From: Sorlinia euscelidii
GTDB taxonomy: Bacteria > Pseudomonadota > Alphaproteobacteria > Acetobacterales > Acetobacteraceae
Assembly: GCF_036452155.1 (NCBI RefSeq)
Contig: NZ_JAWJZY010000002.1
Length of the DNA: 64,000 bases
Direction: 5' to 3' (one strand)
This document shows positions 9,172-18,616 of the stretch, one piece after another (positions within the stretch are counted from its first letter, which is position 1; each line of letters starts with the position of its first letter). Both the position numbers and the translations under genes were made by a program. The notes under the pieces are model-generated. The model did not search any database. It saw only the letters and a program-made list of their open reading frames with translations, and was not told the origin of the DNA.

Positions 9172-10307
9172 TAACCATCCTCCAAATGTAGCAATAGCGC
9201 CACAGCGAGACACAAACCGGCAATCGTCGGCGCCCACGCGGCAAGAAGTGGCGGCAGCGCCCCCGATTCGCCAAACTGGGCCGCGATCTTGGAAACGCTG
9301 AACAAGGCAAACCCGGCCGCGACGCCGGAGCCCAGCATCCGCGCGACACCGCCGCGCCGCGTCGGGCGCATTGAAAACCCGGCAGAGACGAGGGCCATCG
9401 TCCCACAAAGTATCGGCAACGCCAAGAGCGTCTGAAAATGTAATCTGTGACGGATCGTTGAAAATCCGGAAGCCTGAAGCAGCCGGATAAACCGGGGGAG
9501 CGCCCAGATCGACAGCGTGTCAGGCGAAGCGAAACTCTGCTCAACCCGGCCCAGTGTCAGGCTGGTCTGGATTTTTGTGTTGCCAATCTGATCCGGCAGA
9601 TGGTTCGGCCGCACCATCGATACGCCTTCAAGTTCCCAGAAACCTTCATTAAGACGGCCGGAACGGGCGGTAAGGCGCTCGATCAGGTGGTCTCGATCAT
9701 TCAGACGAAAAATCGAGACCGTCCCGAGGCGCAGTGACACGCCTTCCCGGTGGACATTCTCAGCATGGATGATGGCGACGCCCTTATCTGGTTCCGCCTC
9801 TCGTAGCCATAGGTTGGTGCCATTGAATGTCAGGGGGCCGCCGCCGGTCTGAAGATAAGTCTGGTCCAGAAGTTCAGCCTGGCGGAACATGAAGGATGAG
9901 AGGGGTGAAATCGCAGTCGTCCCCAGCCCGCCGATCAGCAGGGCCGAGGCAAGGGGCGCCGTCAGAAATTGCCAGGCGGAAATGCCCGCCGCCCGCGCGA
10001 CGATCAATTCCGAGGAACGTGTCAGCCGCCAGAAACAGACAATTCCGCCCAGCAAAATCCCGAAAGGCATGATGAGTATCATGAAATAGGGGATGTGCAG
10101 CCCCGCAATCTCAAAAACGAGGGTGGTGGGCACGTCGGGTTTCGTGGAGACACGCCGCAGCAGGTCAATGAAATCGAAAAGTGAGACCAGCCCGGTCAGG
10201 GCCAGGACCATGGCGATGACGACCCAGGTGAAGGAGCGCCCGACATAAAGGGCAAGCGTGACGGAGACACCGACGCGGTGCGGGGAAGGGGGTGAAGCTG
10301 CCGCCAT
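9171..10307 (-). CDS. lptG: LPS export ABC transporter permease LptG
   Basis: LptG is one of two inner-membrane permeases of the LptB2FG complex that extracts LPS and passes it to LptC/A. The protein has 378 residues, with N-terminal membrane helices (VGRSFTWVVIAMVLALTGLVSLFDFIDLLRR), a periplasmic domain in the middle and three helices at the C-terminus. The motif FWRLTRSSELIVARAAGISAWQFL is the cytoplasmic coupling helix shared by LptF and LptG. The start codon comes one base after the lptF stop (TGACATG), so translation is coupled. Confidence 0.95.
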   Translation of the reverse strand: MAAASPPSPHRVGVSVTLALYVGRSFTWVVIAMVLALTGLVSLFDFIDLLRRVSTKPDVPTTLVFEIAGLHIPYFMILIMPFGILLGGIVCFWRLTRSSELIVARAAGISAWQFLTAPLASALLIGGLGTTAISPLSSFMFRQAELLDQTYLQTGGGPLTFNGTNLWLREAEPDKGVAIIHAENVHREGVSLRLGTVSIFRLNDRDHLIERLTARSGRLNEGFWELEGVSMVRPNHLPDQIGNTKIQTSLTLGRVEQSFASPDTLSIWALPRFIRLLQASGFSTIRHRLHFQTLLALPILCGTMALVSAGFSMRPTRRGGVARMLGSGVAAGFALFSVSKIAAQFGESGALPPLLAAWAPTIAGLCLAVALLLHLEDG

Positions 10308-10308
10308 G

Positions 10309-11453
10309 TCAGGAGAGACGGGGCCGCAGACGCTGCCGGAGTTCAGGCCCGAATAACAGCCCGGCGCATAGTGCGGCGGGCAGCCCGGCGACGAGCCACA
10401 TCAGAGGGACAAGCTGCAAATTCCGGCTCGTCAGATTTTGCAGCAGCAGGTTGAGCGCGATCAACGCCACGACTGACAGGATCGCGATGAAGGGCCGTTT
10501 AATATTTCCGTGACGGGAAAAGGCACCGCTCAGGACGGTGAAAAGCGCGACCATCCCGTAAGAAAGCGCGGTCAGGGGGATGTCAGGCGCTTCCAGGCTT
10601 CGACCGCGAATTTTCCGCGGTCCCGGGGGCTGACACTGGCATTTTCAGGGTTCAATAATTCGGAGATCGACATTTCCCCCGCATCACGGGGTTGCCGCGC
10701 CGGATGATTTTTGGAGGTGAGGTCAATGAGATTCCGCTTAAAGGTCAAGACATCCAGCCTTCCATTATGCTTGTCGATTTCCTGTCGCGAGCCGTTATAA
10801 AGCACAACATGTGGCACATCGTCGACGACGATCATGGAGCCATATTCCGCCAGAATGGTGGCATGGCTTTGCGGCAGGCGGTCATCTTCGACAAAAATGC
10901 CCCTCAACTGGCCATTACGGTCCTTACTGCGCACATAGACGGTCATATCCTTTGAAAGCGGCGTAAAAACGCCTTCCTGGATAAGGTAGGCAGCAAGGCG
11001 ATTCCGTATTTCAAACTGATATTTTTTGAAGGAATGGTAGGATGTCGGGACAATCCAAAGATTGAGCAGATAGCAAAGCACAGTCGCAATGGTGGCGCAG
11101 ATCACGCCGGGCCGGGCCATCTGGGAAGCAGAGAGCCCCGCCGCCTGCATCACGGTGGTTTCCCGGTCACTCGTCATGCGTTGATAACCGAAGAGAATGA
11201 CGAGGAACGTGGTGATAGGCAGGATGACAGCGAGGAATGACGGAATCATCAGGCCGGTCAACTCAAGGAAAACACGCAATGAAAGTCCGCGATCCACGAC
11301 GAGGGAGACGAAGCGCAGAGACTGCATGAGCCAGATCAAAGCGATCGCGCCTGTCGTGATGCCCGTTAACCCTAGCGCCAGTTGCTTGAGGACGTAGCGA
11401 TCAAGCAGCGTCGTCGGGAAGAGGCGCTGGAAAAGGGTTGGCGACGCGGACAT
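10309..11453 (-). CDS. lptF: LPS export ABC transporter permease LptF, with an apparent frameshift
   Basis: LptF pairs with LptG in the LPS exporter. The N-terminal 293 residues (ATG at 11453, stop at 10572) cover the first helices, the coupling helix (RMTSDRETTVMQAAGLS) and the periplasmic domain, and end FAVEAWKRLTSP. The rest of the family sequence continues in another frame (LTALSYGMVALFTVLSGAF, then IKRPFIAILSVVALIALN) to the stop at 10309. The break falls at a run of five C on the coding strand (five G at 10575-10579); six would restore one frame of 381 residues. Because LptF is normally essential, a sequencing indel or a slippage-rescued gene is more likely than a dead gene. Confidence 0.88.
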
Positions 11454-11685
11454 AGTTTTCTCATACCTGCTCCCAAGCCAAGCTCAAAGGGGCAAAGCAG
11501 ATCCTGAACGTTATTTTGCATTGCCGCTTTTGCGGGCGCGTATTGCCGCCCGAAGGGACGGGGGCCGTCGCACGTCACCTTTCATGATGAGAGGCGGGGT
11601 GCTGCGAGCGGGGAAGGGGCTGATGGCGTATTGACATACTGTGCAGGACACGTGGCCCTGCATGGCGATGTTGCGTGGGGCGGGT

Positions 11686-12783
11686 TCAACCGGGCCGGTC
11701 GACGGCACGGCGCCCTAAAGCCGGGTCATCCGTAAAGAAGCCGTCCAGCCCCATATCAAGATAGCGCCTGACCTCGGTGATCATGGCCGCCGGATTACGG
11801 GCCTCCGGCGCGGCGCCATTGCGCAATTCTCGGGGAAGAAAAAGATTCTCCGGTCGAGCCGTATAAGAATGCACGAGAAGTCCCGCCTCATGCGCATCGG
11901 CGATCAATGATGTCGGCCTGCCCCACGACCCATCTTTTCTGCGTGGGATGAGGTCGGCATTGGAAGGGCCGATAACGTTGGCAAAGCGGCTTACTTTCCG
12001 CAGGCCCGCGGGCGTCATGAAGGCGCCGAAATTCGGGGCATGCCGATTTCCCATCAGGTCAGGCGGTATCTCATCCGGCGCCCCCATCAGAAACATCACG
12101 CGGGCCTGCGGGTTGATGGCGCGCAATTTGCCGCCGATGGCTTTAAGATTGCTGGTTTCAAAGGATTGAAGTTCAAGCGGGGCGTGGCGCGTATATTGAT
12201 GGGCGGCGATGGTTTCAAGAAAGATCGTTTCAGGGTCAAGGCCGAGACGATGGAAATGCGTCGAATTCTTGATCTCCGGGATCAGCCCAAATGTCTTCCC
12301 GCGCGCCGCGGATTCGGCAGCGACAAAATCAATCACCTCTTCAAAGGTGGGTATATCAAATTGCCCGTCATAGCGCGTATTATGCGGACGGATCTGCGGC
12401 AGGCGTTCCTTTGCGCGGAGAGTCTTGATTTCCTTGAGGGTGAAATCTGTGGTGAACCAGCCTGTCTCCGTTACGCCGTCAATGACGAGACTGCGCTTGC
12501 GTGCGGCGAATTCGGGTCGCGCAGCGACATCAGTCGTGTCGGTAATATTACTTTCATGGCGCACAACGAGCACGCCATCTTTGGTCATGACAAGGTCAGG
12601 TTCGATATAGTCGGCGCCATCTTCCATCGCTTTCGCGTAAGACGCCAATGTATGCTCCGGCCGCAAGGCGGATGCCCCACGATGCGCGAAAACCAATGGG
12701 CGTGGGGCGAGGGCGGGCGTGGCGAAAGCCGGTGCACACATCCCGGCAATGCCGAGGAGAAGGGCATGACGACGTGTCAGCAT
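11686..12783 (-). CDS. glpQ: Periplasmic glycerophosphodiester phosphodiesterase
   Basis: It hydrolyses glycerophosphodiesters from phospholipid breakdown to glycerol-3-phosphate and an alcohol. The 365-residue protein starts at ATG 12783 (AAGGAA before it) with a signal peptide MLTRRHALLLGIAGMCAPAFA; the RR pair suggests Tat or Sec export. The catalytic block FAHRGASALRPEHTLASY and the metal-binding EPDLVMTKDGVLVVRHE identify the GDPD fold; length and the FDIPTFEEVIDF segment match the GlpQ type. It begins 11 bp after the TonB receptor gene, so the two probably share a transcript and may be linked in scavenging a phosphorus or glycerol source (inference). I see no gene in 11454-11685, between glpQ and lptF. 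Confidence 0.88.
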   Translation of the reverse strand: MLTRRHALLLGIAGMCAPAFATPALAPRPLVFAHRGASALRPEHTLASYAKAMEDGADYIEPDLVMTKDGVLVVRHESNITDTTDVAARPEFAARKRSLVIDGVTETGWFTTDFTLKEIKTLRAKERLPQIRPHNTRYDGQFDIPTFEEVIDFVAAESAARGKTFGLIPEIKNSTHFHRLGLDPETIFLETIAAHQYTRHAPLELQSFETSNLKAIGGKLRAINPQARVMFLMGAPDEIPPDLMGNRHAPNFGAFMTPAGLRKVSRFANVIGPSNADLIPRRKDGSWGRPTSLIADAHEAGLLVHSYTARPENLFLPRELRNGAAPEARNPAAMITEVRRYLDMGLDGFFTDDPALGRRAVDRPG

Positions 12784-12794
12784 TTTATTATTCC

Positions 12795-15200
12795 TTACCA
12801 GAGAGCGCTGAGTGTCAGAAAATACATGCGCGGGGCGATGGGATAGGCGGTAAACTGACGGGAAACCTGATCGACATTGACCGTCGACCATCCCCGCGTG
12901 CCCGTCAGGTTGGTGATGTTGCCCTGGACGCGCAGTGACGACACATGCGGGATGCCCCGAAGGGTGTAACCGGCATTCATGCTGAACTGCGTATTTGGCG
13001 CGGCCCAGAGATCATTCATGTAGGTCGTATAACGTTTGCCCATGACATCACCGATCAGTTGGCCGTAAAAACGGCCCCAATTTGTGGTGACCACAAATTT
13101 CTCGGTCCAGTCCGGCTGCCCTGCGACGTTGCGTCCCGCGATGCGGATCGTGGAATGGCCGGACGTGTAATCGTCATTATACACTGATTTATTGTAAGAG
13201 AGACCATTATAGATGGAGAAATGCTGTCCAAGTTGCGCGGTGAAGGAAAAATCCGTCCCGTTGGTCGAGACGGAGCCAACATTCGCCAGTGTCGTCGCAG
13301 CACCGATGATGGAGGATAGGCTCCGGGTTGAGGCGATGGCCACCAAGCGGTTTGAGAAATGCACGTGATAATATTCAAGCTGCGCGGAGATATCCGTCAA
13401 AGGGCCGGTATGCAGGCGATGATGGGTGCGCAGGCCGGTCTCGTAGGTCCATGAGGTTTCGACCTTGCCATTCTGACGAAAATTTTCGAAGGCGGCCTGG
13501 CTCGTTGATCCCCAGGGCGTGGCATTACCATAACCTGCCGCCTGAAAAGCACGCATATTCTCCTGAATATTTGCAAAGAGTTGCTCATGTGGCGTGATAT
13601 TCCACAGCGCGCCGAAAGAGGGGAGGAAGGGTTTGACCGCCGCAATCCGGCCCCCAGGCACAGTGATGGATGTTGCCGGGGAAAGTGAGCCCGGCCGGGC
13701 CGCGACAGGTAACGTCCCTTTCGTATAGACCAGTTCAGATTTAAACCCCGCCAGAAGAGTCAATTGATCTGAGACTTTCCAGCGATCCTGAAGGTGGGTC
13801 ATCCAGCTATTTGTACAGAAATAATTTGTGTATTGATGGATCAGCGCATTTTGCTGACGCACATAAGGTGATGTCGGGTTGTCGGCCTGAAGCGGATACC
13901 AGCGCCGCGCCTGCGTATTATGATTTCGCTCATACCATCCCCCTAATTCGATAGCATGACGACCGAGATGGTAGCGCAAGGTCGACATCACGCCGCCACG
14001 ATTATCCCAATATTCCGTTGTTCGCGTGGCGTAACCGGACCCGCCAAACACATTGCTGAGTTGATTGGCACTCTGATCCGGGAAATACGCACTGAATAAT
14101 GTCGGCAGACCGGCGGCACTGATCGGGCCTGCGACGACACCTTCGCCAAGATTATGATGGTAATAAAAGCTGTTGTCCCAATGCAGGTGGCGGCTGAAGT
14201 CATGCTGCCATTTAAAATAGGTCAGGAAATCCTGCCGTTGCGCGGCGGAGTAATAATTGCGGTAATTCAGACCAGCCTGCCGGTAGGCGGGCGTGTTAAG
14301 ATAGGATTTCGCAGAATTGAAATCCGGGTAGGTGAAAGGCCGCACATACGTGCCGTAACCGCTCGGGAGCACGATCCCATCCTCATTCGGCTCAATCTTG
14401 TCAGACCAGTCGAAGAAATAGGTGAATCGGTCGAGCTGGCCCTTATGCACAAATTTCAGATTGACCTGATGGCCCCCCTGATGTCCGGCAAAATCCCAGG
14501 CGCGGGCATCCTGGCGCGCCCAGGCAATATAAGCCGCATTTCCATGCCCGAATGCGCCGGTATCCAACCGCGCATAAGTGCGGAATGTTGAGAAACTGCC
14601 GAAACTCTGGTCGAGTTGGGCGCCATGATGTGTTTTCGGGTCAAGCGACGTGAAAAGCAGCGTGCCGCCAAGATTGGAAGTTGACGCCGTGCCAAGCGCG
14701 CCGGCGCCGGTGGCGACGGTCGCGCTTTTCACATTCTCACTGATGATGGCGCGTTGCGGGGACAGGCCATTAAAATTTCCGTACGCCTGATCACCCAGGG
14801 GGATGCCATCCATCGTATAGCCAAGTTGGTTCTTATTGAAGCCGTGGACGAAGAGCGCGGCATTCTGCTCATAATTTCCCCAGGGGTCGGCATTCGTGAA
14901 GACCACGCCTGGCAGGATCTGCAGCGCCTTGAGAGGGCTGATCCCGGGCAGAATGCGCTGTGCCTGCGTATGGCCAATCGTCTGCTCGGAGCGCACGCGA
15001 CGCGCGGTTGCGACGATCTGTTCCGGCGCGGCAGGCGCAGTGACGGATCCTATCTTCTTCGTCGCGTGAGGTCTGGCGGGGTGTTGCCATGAGTCGGGTC
15101 GAAGTTTTTTACCAGCGGCATCGGCGCTTTCATACATCAGGGCGAGAGGTGAACAGAAAAGGGGCAAGGTGAGGACGCGGTGCCGCTTGCGAGGCTTCAT
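12795..15200 (-). CDS. TonB-dependent outer-membrane receptor
   Basis: This is an 801-residue TonB-dependent transporter: signal peptide MKPRKRHRVLTLPLFCSPLA, a plug domain (LKALQILPGVVFTNADPWG, LFVHGFNKNQLGYTMDGIPL, LGGTLLFTSLDP) and a long barrel ending in the aromatic FLTLSALW typical of BAM substrates. The start at 15200 was chosen over the ORF's earlier codon because it gives the signal peptide and has purine-rich sequence upstream. The substrate cannot be read from sequence. The co-oriented glpQ 11 bp downstream hints at a glycerophosphodiester or phosphate-linked ligand, but iron chelates are also possible. Confidence 0.88.
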   Translation of the reverse strand: MKPRKRHRVLTLPLFCSPLALMYESADAAGKKLRPDSWQHPARPHATKKIGSVTAPAAPEQIVATARRVRSEQTIGHTQAQRILPGISPLKALQILPGVVFTNADPWGNYEQNAALFVHGFNKNQLGYTMDGIPLGDQAYGNFNGLSPQRAIISENVKSATVATGAGALGTASTSNLGGTLLFTSLDPKTHHGAQLDQSFGSFSTFRTYARLDTGAFGHGNAAYIAWARQDARAWDFAGHQGGHQVNLKFVHKGQLDRFTYFFDWSDKIEPNEDGIVLPSGYGTYVRPFTYPDFNSAKSYLNTPAYRQAGLNYRNYYSAAQRQDFLTYFKWQHDFSRHLHWDNSFYYHHNLGEGVVAGPISAAGLPTLFSAYFPDQSANQLSNVFGGSGYATRTTEYWDNRGGVMSTLRYHLGRHAIELGGWYERNHNTQARRWYPLQADNPTSPYVRQQNALIHQYTNYFCTNSWMTHLQDRWKVSDQLTLLAGFKSELVYTKGTLPVAARPGSLSPATSITVPGGRIAAVKPFLPSFGALWNITPHEQLFANIQENMRAFQAAGYGNATPWGSTSQAAFENFRQNGKVETSWTYETGLRTHHRLHTGPLTDISAQLEYYHVHFSNRLVAIASTRSLSSIIGAATTLANVGSVSTNGTDFSFTAQLGQHFSIYNGLSYNKSVYNDDYTSGHSTIRIAGRNVAGQPDWTEKFVVTTNWGRFYGQLIGDVMGKRYTTYMNDLWAAPNTQFSMNAGYTLRGIPHVSSLRVQGNITNLTGTRGWSTVNVDQVSRQFTAYPIAPRMYFLTLSALW

Positions 15201-15672
15201 CTCCGGAAATTCCTTTAGGAGGTCGTGAACGCCCCTCAACTTATTCAGCGTCGACGTGACGGTGTGTGAAGCTTTGATGAAATGAAATTCATGATTTTGG
15301 GATGAGTACGTCGCCCGTCCGCGGGAAGCCGGGACGGTCGGGTTTATGGATGAGAATCTGGATAGGGTCGTACAAAGTAAAACTCATCGCGACGCCGCAT
15401 TATCAGTGACGAAGCTGGGAGGGCGCTGTACCTACTCAGCTTTATGTTGCGCACGAGATCCTGAGACATCAACATGTTGTTGTGAAGGTTATTTGCACAA
15501 TGTAAAATTCACATGGCGTTAAATACCACAATCATCTGTTGTGAACGCCTCGACAGTATTGTAAAAAAACCTGAATCAGAATTTTGCGAATTTTCTATCT
15601 TGCTGCGTCGAAGGAAGAGAGGAAGTTCCGAGCAAATGCAAAGATGTGATATATCTAAGGAATGAGACGCGC
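15201..15672 (+). other. Divergent intergenic region, 472 bp
   Basis: It lies between the TonB receptor (minus) and the GT61 gene (plus) and must contain both promoters. It becomes AT-rich towards the plus-strand gene. I see a 10-bp palindrome CAACATGTTG at 15470-15479 but no riboswitch or convincing open frame. Confidence 0.5.
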
Positions 15673-17352
15673 ATGACGGCGATCAAAAAAGCGAAATTCC
15701 CAGAGCACATTGGAATTAACTTTTATTCCGATCCAGAAGTCTTCACCTTTGCCGACGCCATCTATGTATGCGGTTACAATCATTTCGACAATCTCATGGG
15801 GGTCTTCACGCGGGAGGGATATCTCATCCCGCAGGCTGCTTTCCATCATCAATCTCCATCAATTCCTAAAGGTCATCCGAACTGGACCGACCCGGCAATC
15901 GCGGCTTCCTACCCTGCCATTGATGCGGCTGTTTTTGCAGGTCATGTCCATGATCAATACGGTCACTTCATCACTGAATTCATATCCCGCCTCTGGGCCA
16001 TCAAAGAAGTAAGAACCAATGAAAAAATCCTCGTGCGATGCGCCCGGGGCCTCGATGAGGTTTTCACGTTCAAATGGGCGATTGAGCTTTTCGACCTTCT
16101 AGGACTTACGAAAGATGACTTTATCTGTCCCGATCATCCCATTCGGATCCGTAAACTGATTGTCCCTGCGCCGGCCTTTACTGAACAAGGCTATTGCTAC
16201 AGGCGCATGGCGGAATATTGTCACACAATTGGGGATCGGGCCATGGAGCGCCTTGATGAGCAAAAGCTTCTCAAAGACAAGGATATTTACGTTTCCCGGT
16301 CACAATTGATCTGCGGAACTGTTAAAATTGACAATGAAATCGAGCTGGAACGTCACCTGAGGGATTTGGATTTTGAGATCATTTACCCGGAACAACTCTC
16401 CATAAACGAGCAGATTTCGCTGTTCAGGAACAATAATATCGTCGTCGGTCCGGTCGGCTCAGCTCTCCATACGTCGATTTTCACCCCAGCGCCCTGCGGC
16501 ATTGCTTTGAATGTAAAAAGTGCCGTCGATAGCAATTTTCTGATGATGGATGGCGTTAATGAGGCCCAGATTGACTACATTCAGTCAGACAATATCGTCG
16601 AGGCTGAAGAAAAAGACGTCAATTACTATGAAACAAAGACAATCAGAGACGTCGAAAGTTTTGCGCAAACCATTTCTGACTCGGTTAGAGAAAAAAGGAA
16701 TAATTTCTACATCCCTAATATGGGACGTTTCCCACTCTCATCCCATGTGGATGTGAAATTTTATGACCTTTTAACTCATGAAGGCGCCATCGTAAAATTG
16801 GATCCTAGAACGGGATATCTTTCATCATTGGATGACCGGTTTTTCAAAAACCTTGTCCTTGCCACATTTATCGACGGCGATCGAGAGAGAGCTTTCCTCG
16901 TTTCCGGCGAGGAGAAAATGGTCAATATCGTCATCCACGACACTTCCCTAACCGGTTTGGCAATACCTGTCGATATAATTGAGAATGAAGGCGGAACCTA
17001 CGCCTTTTTCATGCCGGAAAACCAACGTTATCTCCAAGCTATACCGATTTCTCAGGGCGGTTGGGTGCAAAACAAAGCTTTGAAAATTCTCGAATGGGAA
17101 AGATTTAATCTCAAAGAAAAAACGGCCTTTTCACCAAAGCCAGGGTCAGAAATCGCCCGGCTTTTGAGTGTGATGGCCGGGCTGATGCTGCCTGACAAGC
17201 CTTTTCATCTCGATTTTTACCTCAATCAAATCCCGGAAGTTGTCTCCCATATCGTCAATGTCAAAAACAAAATGGAATATTTGCGGGGCGATGACACATT
17301 GATTGTCAACCACGCGAGGACGGCGCGTGAAGTTGAGACGGCTCTCCCCTGA
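15673..17352 (+). CDS. Family 61 glycosyltransferase (DUF563)
   Basis: A 559-residue protein with the GT61 domain: FAGHVHDQYGHFITEFISRLW near residue 90, then IYVSRSQLICGTVKIDNEIELERHL and the conserved end FRNNNIVVGPVGSALHTSIF near residue 270. Family members add xylose or other sugars to polysaccharides; the acceptor here is unknown. About 230 residues after the catalytic domain have no match I recognise. ATG 15673 is preferred to the upstream GTG 15646 because of the purine-rich sequence before it. Codon and base use is clearly AT-richer than in the neighbours, suggesting horizontal transfer. It stands alone between genes of opposite direction. Confidence 0.85.
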   Translation: MTAIKKAKFPEHIGINFYSDPEVFTFADAIYVCGYNHFDNLMGVFTREGYLIPQAAFHHQSPSIPKGHPNWTDPAIAASYPAIDAAVFAGHVHDQYGHFITEFISRLWAIKEVRTNEKILVRCARGLDEVFTFKWAIELFDLLGLTKDDFICPDHPIRIRKLIVPAPAFTEQGYCYRRMAEYCHTIGDRAMERLDEQKLLKDKDIYVSRSQLICGTVKIDNEIELERHLRDLDFEIIYPEQLSINEQISLFRNNNIVVGPVGSALHTSIFTPAPCGIALNVKSAVDSNFLMMDGVNEAQIDYIQSDNIVEAEEKDVNYYETKTIRDVESFAQTISDSVREKRNNFYIPNMGRFPLSSHVDVKFYDLLTHEGAIVKLDPRTGYLSSLDDRFFKNLVLATFIDGDRERAFLVSGEEKMVNIVIHDTSLTGLAIPVDIIENEGGTYAFFMPENQRYLQAIPISQGGWVQNKALKILEWERFNLKEKTAFSPKPGSEIARLLSVMAGLMLPDKPFHLDFYLNQIPEVVSHIVNVKNKMEYLRGDDTLIVNHARTAREVETALP

Positions 17353-17432
17353 CATCGAGGGGATCCTCCCATGCGCGTCGTTCTATTCCATCCGGGCATG
17401 ATGAGGGCCACGCCTTTTCAGGTGCCTGACTC

Positions 17433-17461
17433 AAAAACGGCCTGAGCAGCTTCATCCGGCC
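17433..17461 (-). terminator. Probable terminator of the ccm operon
   Basis: Read on the minus strand, a 7-bp stem with one mismatch (GGCCGGA at 17461-17455 with TCAGGCC at 17445-17439) is followed by GTTTTTG. It lies about 60 bp after the zinc-ribbon gene that ends the operon. Confidence 0.45.
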
Positions 17462-17522
17462 TGACAGACGTGAAGCACGACCCGAATTTCAATGCGGAAA
17501 CGCGTTGTTGATCAAGCTTCTG

Positions 17523-17888
17523 TCATCGACCCGAAGTTCTTCGCCACCGGTCACCGTCGAAACGTATCTGTGCCACATAGAATCCGACCAGGGCTCCGAG
17601 GGCCGCGCATGGAAACACCCATGAGACGCGATCAAGAATTACCAGGCTGTAAAAAAGACCTGCCGCCACGCCAATCCCAATCGCGATAAGACTTTCCCAA
17701 TATGTCGGGCCGAAGATGCGTCGACTGCGGCAATGCGGACAGATCTCCGCTGATTGCCGGATCTCCTCATGGCAGACAGGGCAGAGGAAAACGCGGGCCT
17801 CCACAACATTATTTTGAGCGCGCGGCCTGAAGCGGTTTTTGAAGAGGACGGCACCACGGTTTTTCCCGCTGGTTTCAGAGCGCGTCAT
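17523..17888 (-). CDS. Zinc-ribbon membrane protein of unknown function
   Basis: This 121-residue protein has an N-terminal zinc ribbon with two knuckles, CPVCH and CPHCRSRR (about residues 36-56), followed by two membrane segments (ESLIAIGIGVAAGLFYSLVIL and VFPCAALGALVGFYVA). Its ATG overlaps the ccmI stop (ATGA), so it is translated with the cytochrome c maturation operon. A role in haem or thiol handling is possible, but the fold occurs in many unrelated small membrane proteins. Confidence 0.75.
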   Translation of the reverse strand: MTRSETSGKNRGAVLFKNRFRPRAQNNVVEARVFLCPVCHEEIRQSAEICPHCRSRRIFGPTYWESLIAIGIGVAAGLFYSLVILDRVSWVFPCAALGALVGFYVAQIRFDGDRWRRTSGR

Positions 17889-18616
17889 GGTGTGGGCTGC
17901 GTGTCATGCTCGCCCTGGGCGATGCGTTTCTGCACTTCCAGGCGCCAGGGCGCATCTTTCGGGGCGGCATCCAAGGCGCGCTCATATAGATGCAAGCTTT
18001 GCTCATTGATGCGATTATCCAATTGCGACTGCAGGTCAGCAACATGAATGGCGAGAAGCGGTGTAAACTGAACTCTGAGTGCCGCACGATACAGGGCCAA
18101 AGCCTCCAGCGGTCGGTTCTGCTTTTCACGCACGGCGGCCAGAAGAAGGTGCAGTTTGACGTAAGCAGGGTCATCCGGTTGAATGATTGCCACTTGCTTT
18201 TCAAGCCGCGTGATGACGGGGCGCAGCTGCGGGTCAATCTCGTTTTGAGGGTTTGAAGCTGATTGTGGGCCGTAACCTGGCTCGCCTTTATATAAATACA
18301 GAGCAGTGCCGAAGGTGGGGAGGAGGAGGGTGATCGCGGCGATCACCCGCCAGGAGACGGGACGGGACGGCGCATGCGCCGTAAAGTCGGCGCGCAAGAG
18401 ACGCCGCGCGATTTCCATTTGCATATCCCTGGCCTCGACGTCATTGAGGTGTCGTGCGCGTTTCTCCTCCTCAAGGGCGTCCAGTTGCGCGGCATAAAAT
18501 GCCCGTTCTGAGTCCGCGGCGGCGGGGACCGCTTCAAGTCCTCGGCGTTTCAGCAATCCCACAATCAAGGGTGAGATGCACAAAAGCGTCAGGATGATGT
18601 AAAGCGCAATCGTCAT
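17885..18616 (-). CDS. ccmI: Cytochrome c biogenesis protein CcmI
   Basis: CcmI is the apocytochrome c chaperone of the haem-ligation complex. The 243-residue protein has two N-terminal membrane segments (LYIILTLLCISPLIVGLL; VIAAITLLLPTFGTALYLY near residue 100) separated by the cytoplasmic coiled coil (YAAQLDALEEEKRARHLNDVE), then a periplasmic TPR region (KLHLLLAAVREKQNRPLEAL). It overlaps ccmH by 4 bp (ATGA type) and the zinc-ribbon gene at its 3' end. Confidence 0.92.
   Translation of the reverse strand: MTIALYIILTLLCISPLIVGLLKRRGLEAVPAAADSERAFYAAQLDALEEEKRARHLNDVEARDMQMEIARRLLRADFTAHAPSRPVSWRVIAAITLLLPTFGTALYLYKGEPGYGPQSASNPQNEIDPQLRPVITRLEKQVAIIQPDDPAYVKLHLLLAAVREKQNRPLEALALYRAALRVQFTPLLAIHVADLQSQLDNRINEQSLHLYERALDAAPKDAPWRLEVQKRIAQGEHDTQPTP

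Noticed and set aside
10572..10579. Two separate genes in place of lptF
   Set aside because: Both frames align end to end with one LptF, and the second has no own start signal; one frameshifted gene is the simpler reading.
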